Source: an uncultured Lachnobacterium sp.
GTDB taxonomy: Bacteria; Bacillota; Clostridia; Lachnospirales; Lachnospiraceae
Length of the DNA stretch: 64,000 nt
NCBI GenBank assembly: GCA_900546625.1
Contig: URDU01000003.1
Location: forward strand, 1-64,000
Direction: 5' to 3'
In this document: piece after piece, positions 59,158 through 64,000 of the stretch
Layout: every line of letters begins with the position of its first letter
Position numbering within the stretch: the first letter of the stretch is position 1
The notes under the pieces: generated by a model
The model's input: the letters and a program-made list of their open reading frames with translations, nothing else
Told to the model about the DNA's origin: nothing
Database searches by the model: none
Position numbers and translations under genes: made by a program

Positions 59158-61131
59158 ATGAAGAATATAGCAATTGATAAAGAACACTTACATTATTTGG
59201 AGCAGCTGTCAGAGATGTATCCGACAATAGGTAAGGCATCGTCCGAGATCATCAATCTGCAGGCTATTTTAAACCTGCCAAAGGGCACAGAGCACTTTGT
59301 ATCTGATGTGCATGGCGAGTATGAAGCCTTTTCCCATGTGCTGAAAAATGGCTCGGGGGCTGTTAGAAAGAAGATAGATGATGTATTTGGTCTTGCGATG
59401 AACAAGGCTGACAAGGCCGCACTTGCCACACTTATCTACTATCCAAGGGAGAAGATGGAGCTTATCAAGCAGGATGAGCCTGATATGGATTCGTGGTATA
59501 AGACCACTCTTTACAAGCTGATAGAGGTGTGCAAGACAGTTTCATCAAAGTATACGCGCTCCAAGGTGAGAAAAGCTCTGCCGGAGGAGTATGCGTATGT
59601 TATAGAAGAGCTCATCACAGAAAAGCCGGAGGTGTTAAACAAGGAGGCTTACTACGAGTCAATCATCAATACAATAGTGGAGTTAGGTACTGCGGAGGAG
59701 TTTATAGTGGTGCTTTCCGAGCTTATCCAGAGGCTTGCTGTTGACCATCTGCATGTGCTTGGCGATATATACGACAGGGGAGCAGGCCCGCATCTGATAA
59801 TGGACAGGCTGTGCAGATATCACTCGCTGGACATACAGTGGGGCAATCATGATATCATCTGGATGGGGGCAGCCGCAGGAAACCTTGCATGCATCGCAAC
59901 TGTTGTCAGAAACAGTATCAGATACGGTAATCTGGATGTAGTCGAGGAGGGCTACGGCATAAATATGCTTCCGCTTGCTACGTTTGCACTGAAGGCGTAC
60001 AAGGATGACCCTTGCACCAGATTTGTGTTCAAGGTGGCTCCAAGTGGTGCAGACAATATGGAGAGTGATCTGATAAAGAAGATGCACAAGGCCATTGCCA
60101 TCATACGTTTCAAGCTGGAGGGTCAGCTCATCAAGAAGTGGCCGGAGTATGGTATGAAGGAGCGACTGCTTTTGGAGCATATTGATTACAAGAATGGAAC
60201 CATAGAGCTTGAGGGCAGAACCTATAAGCTGCTTGACACAAGCTTTCCAACAATTGACCCGGCTGATCCTTACAGACTGACAGAGGACGAAGAAGAGGTG
60301 ATACAAAGGCTCAGGAGCTCGTTTATCCATTGCGAGAAGCTGAAAACCCACGTTGGACTGATGCTTAAAAAGGGCAGCATGTACAAGGTATATAATGGCA
60401 ATCTGCTTTTCCACGGCTGCATCCCGATGGAGGAGGACGGAAGCTTTGCTAGGGTAAATATCTACGGTAAAGAGTATAGCGGCAAGGCTTTGTTTGATAT
60501 ACTGGAGACATACGTCAGAAAGGCTTTTTTCTCGGATGACAGGCTGGAGAGACAAAAGGGCAGCGATATCATGTGGTACATATGGACAGCTCCATATTCT
60601 CCGCTTTACGGCAGAAATAAGATGGCTACGTTTGAGAGATATTTTATAGATGATGATGACAAGAAAGTAGAAAAGAAAAACTTTTACTATGATTATATAA
60701 ACAAGCCTGAGTGTGCACAGCGTATACTTGAGGAGTTTGGTCTGCATGACGAAAGAGACCATATCATAAACGGACACGTTCCTGTGCACAGATTAAGAGG
60801 CGAAAGCCCTGTGAAGTGCGATGGCAGAGTGATAGTCATAGATGGTGGCTTTTCAAAGGCTTACCGCAGGCGCACTGGCATCGCGGGGTATACATTAATT
60901 TACAATTCATATGGGCTGACATTGACAGCGCATGAGCCGTTTGAATCACCGGAGACGGCAGTAAGGGATGAGAGGGATATCGTATCAAGGCGTGAGGCTG
61001 TAGAGGTGCTGGATAAGAGAATACTTGTCGGAGATACAGATGCCGGAATAAAGATGAAGGAAAAGATTGCGGATCTAAAGCAGCTTATTGCGGTATATCG
61101 TTCGGGTGAGATTGCAGAGCGCGATGATTAG
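59158..61131 (+). CDS. fbp: Class III fructose-1,6-bisphosphatase
   Basis: The 657-residue protein has metallophosphatase motifs VSDVHGEYEAF (about 48-58), GDIYDRGAGPH and WGNHDIIWMG, and later INGHVPVHRL and DGGFSKAYRR. This is the large Firmicutes-type FBPase. It dephosphorylates fructose 1,6-bisphosphate in gluconeogenesis. A long antisense open frame is only a shadow. A 179-residue membrane protein follows 14 bases later. Confidence 0.95.
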   Translation: MKNIAIDKEHLHYLEQLSEMYPTIGKASSEIINLQAILNLPKGTEHFVSDVHGEYEAFSHVLKNGSGAVRKKIDDVFGLAMNKADKAALATLIYYPREKMELIKQDEPDMDSWYKTTLYKLIEVCKTVSSKYTRSKVRKALPEEYAYVIEELITEKPEVLNKEAYYESIINTIVELGTAEEFIVVLSELIQRLAVDHLHVLGDIYDRGAGPHLIMDRLCRYHSLDIQWGNHDIIWMGAAAGNLACIATVVRNSIRYGNLDVVEEGYGINMLPLATFALKAYKDDPCTRFVFKVAPSGADNMESDLIKKMHKAIAIIRFKLEGQLIKKWPEYGMKERLLLEHIDYKNGTIELEGRTYKLLDTSFPTIDPADPYRLTEDEEEVIQRLRSSFIHCEKLKTHVGLMLKKGSMYKVYNGNLLFHGCIPMEEDGSFARVNIYGKEYSGKALFDILETYVRKAFFSDDRLERQKGSDIMWYIWTAPYSPLYGRNKMATFERYFIDDDDKKVEKKNFYYDYINKPECAQRILEEFGLHDERDHIINGHVPVHRLRGESPVKCDGRVIVIDGGFSKAYRRRTGIAGYTLIYNSYGLTLTAHEPFESPETAVRDERDIVSRREAVEVLDKRILVGDTDAGIKMKEKIADLKQLIAVYRSGEIAERDD

Positions 61132-61145
61132 AGAGAGGGAATAAG

Positions 61146-61685
61146 ATGTATGTAGTTGATGGGTTTGAGTTTCAGACAAAGGAAGAGGCTAGGCAGGCTA
61201 AAAAGGAAAGTGACGGGATACGATATATAAAGGAGCAGACCGATATGTCAGACCCGGACACGGTATACAAGCTGTATTTAAGGCTTAACAAGCCGGGATA
61301 TTTCTATACTCAGGTCGGGCTTGCATTTCTTATTGAGCTTCGGGAATATCTGCATACGATTCCTTATATCAAGAATGAGGATATCCGTCCGATTTATATT
61401 CCTGAGGATAAAAAAGCGGTTGTCGAGGTAAAAAAACAGACGGCAGGCTATAAGAAAAAGTTCCATGTGGCATTGTTTTTTACTATTGTACTATCGGCTG
61501 CCATAGTAGCTATGTTTGGCATCACCTATGTGAGCGGACACAGTCCGTATGTGGTGGACTACGAAAACGAGCTGATAGACAAATATGAAAACTGGCAGAA
61601 GGAGCTTGAAAAAAGGGAAAAGGCAGTTGAAGAGAGGGAAAAAGCACTGGATGAAAGGCAGGATGCAGCAGAGTGGACAAAATAA
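61146..61685 (+). CDS. Membrane protein with C-terminal coiled coil, linked to a two-component system
   Basis: I do not recognise the family. The 179-residue protein has a soluble N-terminal half with YKLYLRLNKPGYFYTQVGLA, one membrane helix (about 106-130, VALFFTIVLSAAIVAMFGIT) and a charged heptad-rich tail (WQKELEKREKAVEEREKALD, ERQDAAEWTK). It overlaps the response-regulator gene by 13 bases, which suggests it acts with that kinase pair, perhaps as an accessory or sensor protein. Confidence 0.75.
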   Translation: MYVVDGFEFQTKEEARQAKKESDGIRYIKEQTDMSDPDTVYKLYLRLNKPGYFYTQVGLAFLIELREYLHTIPYIKNEDIRPIYIPEDKKAVVEVKKQTAGYKKKFHVALFFTIVLSAAIVAMFGITYVSGHSPYVVDYENELIDKYENWQKELEKREKAVEEREKALDERQDAAEWTK

Positions 61686-62353
61686 AGATACTGGTGGTAG
61701 ATGATGAGAGCAGGATGAGAAAGCTCGTGCATGATTTCCTTGCAAGGGAAGGCTATGAGGTACTTGAGGCCGGGGACGGCGAGGAGGCACTTGATATATT
61801 TTATCAGCAGAAGGATATAGCGCTGCTGGTGCTTGATATAATGATGCCAAGGATAAATGGCTTTGAGGTATGCCGTGAAATAAGACAGACTTCAAAGGTG
61901 CCGATTATTATGCTTACAGCCAAGGGAGATGAGCGTGATGAATTAAACGGCTTTGACATTGGTGCGGATGAGTATATCTCAAAGCCGTTTTCTCCCAAGA
62001 TACTGGTGGCCAGGGTAAATGCTCTCCTTCGCAGGGCAAATAAGCTGGGCGAGGAGGCAGTAATAAGCGAGGCCGGTGGTATTGTGATGGACAAGACGGC
62101 GCACACTGTAGCTATTGATGGCAAGGCTATTGAGCTTTCGGTAAAGGAATTTGAGCTTTTGGATTACTTTATGAGCAATCAGGGAATCGCTCTTACAAGG
62201 GAGCGTATACTTGACAGCGTGTGGAGCTATGATTATTTTGGCGATGCGAGGACTATTGATACACATGTGAAGAAATTAAGAAGCAAGATGGGAGCTAAAG
62301 GCGATTATATAAAGACTGTCTGGGGTGTTGGATATAAGTTTGAGATACAGTAA
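61673..62353 (+). CDS. OmpR/PhoB-family response regulator
   Basis: The 226-residue protein has a receiver domain with Asp10/Asp11, phospho-acceptor Asp55 (VLDIMMPRING) and KPFSPKIL. A winged-helix DNA-binding domain follows (about 128-225), with LSVKEFELLDYFMSNQG, TRERILDSVWSYDYFGDART and IDTHVKKLRSK. GTG 61673 lies inside the end of the preceding gene. The kinase gene follows 44 bases later. Confidence 0.92.
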   Translation: MDKIKILVVDDESRMRKLVHDFLAREGYEVLEAGDGEEALDIFYQQKDIALLVLDIMMPRINGFEVCREIRQTSKVPIIMLTAKGDERDELNGFDIGADEYISKPFSPKILVARVNALLRRANKLGEEAVISEAGGIVMDKTAHTVAIDGKAIELSVKEFELLDYFMSNQGIALTRERILDSVWSYDYFGDARTIDTHVKKLRSKMGAKGDYIKTVWGVGYKFEIQ

Positions 62354-62397
62354 GTGTTAAGCCGGGGAATAATAGATTTGGGACAAGAGGTGTCAGC

Positions 62398-63873
62398 ATG
62401 AAAAAGAAAAAAACACTATCCACACAGCTTACGCTTGTGATTTCATTTATTGTACTTCTGATAGTAGGAGTGTTTTGGTTGGCCAATAACACACTGCTGG
62501 AGAAGTATTATGTGTTTAACAAGGAAAAAGAGATGCTTGCTGTATACAAAATGGTGGACTCGGCTGCAAAAAATGACAAGCTGTCAGATGATGCGTTTGC
62601 TGTAGCATTTGAAAAGAAATGTGTCGGCACCAATATAGATGCGGTTGTGTTCAACAAGTACGGTAAGGTCATTATTGAGGGAACCACTGACAATCAGGAA
62701 ATATTTCAGCTGCTTTTGGAGGCGAGCATGTCGTCCTATTCGGCAGACTACAATAACCTGAATATGACAAGGCAGAAGGATAAAAGGCTGGGGACAGAGT
62801 ATATCATCATAAATAACAGACTGATTGACGGTAACTTTGTATACATGAAGACACCACTTGAGAGTATTAAGGAGAGCGTATCCATATCGAACCGCTTTTT
62901 TGCAATAGGCACAGTAGCTGCTATTGTTGTGGGAGTGTTTATGGCGTATATTGTTGCGCGCAACATGACCAAGCCGATAAGGAATATGACTGAGCTGTCG
63001 ACAAGGATGGCAAAGCTTGATTTTGATGCGAAATACATTGATACGGAAAACAGTGCAAAGGAGCTTTATGTGCTTGGTGAGCATATGAACGAGCTGTCGC
63101 AGACGCTTGAGCAGACCATCACAAGACTAAAGGTGGCAAACAATGAATTACAGCGTGATATAAAGAAAAAAGAAGAAATAGATGAGATGAGAAAGGAGTT
63201 TTTGTCAAATGTGTCACATGAGCTAAAGACTCCGCTTGCTCTAATTTCGGGCTACGCTGAGGGGCTCAAGGAGGTTGTAAACGACGATGATGAGAGCCGT
63301 AACTTCTACTGTGATGTCATCATGGACGAGACTGACAAGATGAACCGCATGGTTATGAAGCTTTTATCTCTCAATCATCTGGAGGATGGCAGTGATGTGC
63401 TTGAGATGACGAGGTTTGATTTGACACCGCTTGTCAGAGGGGTTATAGACTCATCTAAGCTTCTGGCACAGAAAAATGAGGCTGCAATTGAGTTTGACCG
63501 CACCGATTCCGTATATGTGAGCGGTGATATATACAAGATTGAAGAGGTTGTGACAAACTATATCAGCAATGCGATAAATCACTGCACAAGAGGTGGTACT
63601 ATCACTGTATCATACAGCATGTACAGCGACCGTGTGAGGGTCAGCGTGTTTAACACGGGAGAGCCGATACCTGATAAGGATATAGACAATATATGGAATA
63701 AGTTCTATAAGGTGGACAAGGCCAGAACAAGAGAATATGGCGGAAGCGGCATAGGACTGTCTATAGTAAAGGCCATTATGGAACTGCATCACAGAGGGTA
63801 TGGTGTCATAAATCACAAGGATGGTGTAGAATTCTGGTTTGAACTTGAGTTATTTATTGCAAACAATGAATAA
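62398..63873 (+). CDS. Membrane sensor histidine kinase with HAMP domain
   Basis: The 491-residue kinase has a first membrane helix (about 10-30), an extracellular sensor part (31-165), a second helix (about 166-188), HAMP (189-242), HisKA with His274 in NVSHELKTPLALISGYAEGL and a HATPase domain with NYISNAINHC and GGSGIGLSIVKAIMELHHR. It should phosphorylate the OmpR-type regulator encoded upstream. The signal is unknown. Confidence 0.94.
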   Translation: MKKKKTLSTQLTLVISFIVLLIVGVFWLANNTLLEKYYVFNKEKEMLAVYKMVDSAAKNDKLSDDAFAVAFEKKCVGTNIDAVVFNKYGKVIIEGTTDNQEIFQLLLEASMSSYSADYNNLNMTRQKDKRLGTEYIIINNRLIDGNFVYMKTPLESIKESVSISNRFFAIGTVAAIVVGVFMAYIVARNMTKPIRNMTELSTRMAKLDFDAKYIDTENSAKELYVLGEHMNELSQTLEQTITRLKVANNELQRDIKKKEEIDEMRKEFLSNVSHELKTPLALISGYAEGLKEVVNDDDESRNFYCDVIMDETDKMNRMVMKLLSLNHLEDGSDVLEMTRFDLTPLVRGVIDSSKLLAQKNEAAIEFDRTDSVYVSGDIYKIEEVVTNYISNAINHCTRGGTITVSYSMYSDRVRVSVFNTGEPIPDKDIDNIWNKFYKVDKARTREYGGSGIGLSIVKAIMELHHRGYGVINHKDGVEFWFELELFIANNE

Positions 63874-63932
63874 ATGTGTTACTATATGTATTATTAGGAT
63901 AAAAGTCATAGAATAAGAACGGGTTTATTGCA

Positions 63933-64000
63933 ATGATGGGAAGAAATATAAAAATGGCAGCTGTGGCATTTACAGCAATTATAACGCTGACAGGCTGCGG
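63933..64000 (+). CDS. N-terminus of a lipoprotein, cut by the window edge
   Basis: The first 22 codons give MMGRNIKMAAVAFTAIITLT followed by GC, a signal peptide with a lipobox (LTGC) whose Cys would be lipidated. ATG 63933 or 63936 can start it. It lies 60 bases after the kinase gene, so it may belong to the same operon. The mature protein is outside the window. Confidence 0.65.
   Translation, partial: MMGRNIKMAAVAFTAIITLTGC

Noticed and set aside
59683..60789. 368-codon open frame on the minus strand opposite fbp
   Set aside because: It is a shadow of the highly conserved fbp reading frame; no ribosome-binding site or family match is seen.
1..64000. CRISPR arrays, complete insertion sequences, rRNA genes or prophage
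   Set aside because: No regularly spaced repeats, transposase, rRNA or phage structural genes were found by eye; only the mob remnant and decayed fragments are present.

Overview
The window looks like a chromosome segment of a gut Lachnospiraceae bacterium close to Agathobacter (Eubacterium) rectale or Roseburia. This is inferred from the gene set: class III fructose-1,6-bisphosphatase, Mini-ribonuclease III, MecA, a SigH-type sigma factor, YlmC/YmxH, a SpoVB-like flippase, CheC/CheY proteins, a GPH polyol cluster and tRNAs without encoded CCA. The species is not proven.

Layout. 1-750: remnant of a mobilizable element (MobC plus a PD-(D/E)XK fragment). 750-10850: two adjacent operons. The first has a cytoplasmic GH3 glycosidase and a LytTR/AgrC-like two-component pair. 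The second has a membrane-anchored GH3 enzyme with reversed domain order, an NCS2 (AzgA-like) permease and a GtrA-like membrane protein. 10850-16570: a decayed MATE gene, then a ROK regulator and a polyol operon (sorbitol-type dehydrogenase, VOC protein, GPH symporter, fructokinase). 16660-24270: a structured leader before a YitT protein, a double-domain PPK2 kinase, tRNA-Lys, a HAD hydrolase, two Na+-coupled amino-acid transporters and a sigma-like protein without region 4. 24340-29940: a DUF11 protein and the MoxR-DUF58-transglutaminase operon. 29950-33290: a PTS glucose-family permease behind a promoter, an RAT antiterminator site and a terminator, followed by its probable BglG/LicT-type antiterminator.

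33440-42600 is mostly housekeeping: YchF, YlmC/YmxH, NrdR, YqeG, RpiB, EF-P, a flippase, a HAD hydrolase and cobalamin-dependent methionine synthase. 42630-51620 has tRNA-Val and tRNA-Met, an unusual nucleotidase/guanylate-kinase-like fusion, MetY, Pta, IspF, CysS, Mini-III, RlmB, SigH and MecA. 51640-52580 has CheC- and CheY-type proteins on the minus strand. 52710-55210 pairs a ParB-like/BMP fusion with a metallophosphoesterase. A candidate small RNA, tRNA-Thr, a signal-less lytic transglycosylase, LysA, an S24-type regulator, class III FBPase and an OmpR-type two-component system close the window, which ends inside a lipoprotein gene.

The most notable items are: the ParB-like/BMP fusion coupled to a phosphoesterase; the nucleotidase/guanylate-kinase-like fusion; the permuted GH3 enzyme coupled to a nucleobase-type permease; the RAT-controlled PTS operon; two unassigned structured RNAs (upstream of yitT and at about 55.3-55.46 kb); a ROK gene that appears to start at ACG; and several genes whose ribosome-binding site or start codon lies within a terminator-like hairpin. 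All assignments come from reading the sequence and from knowledge of the families; no searches were run.
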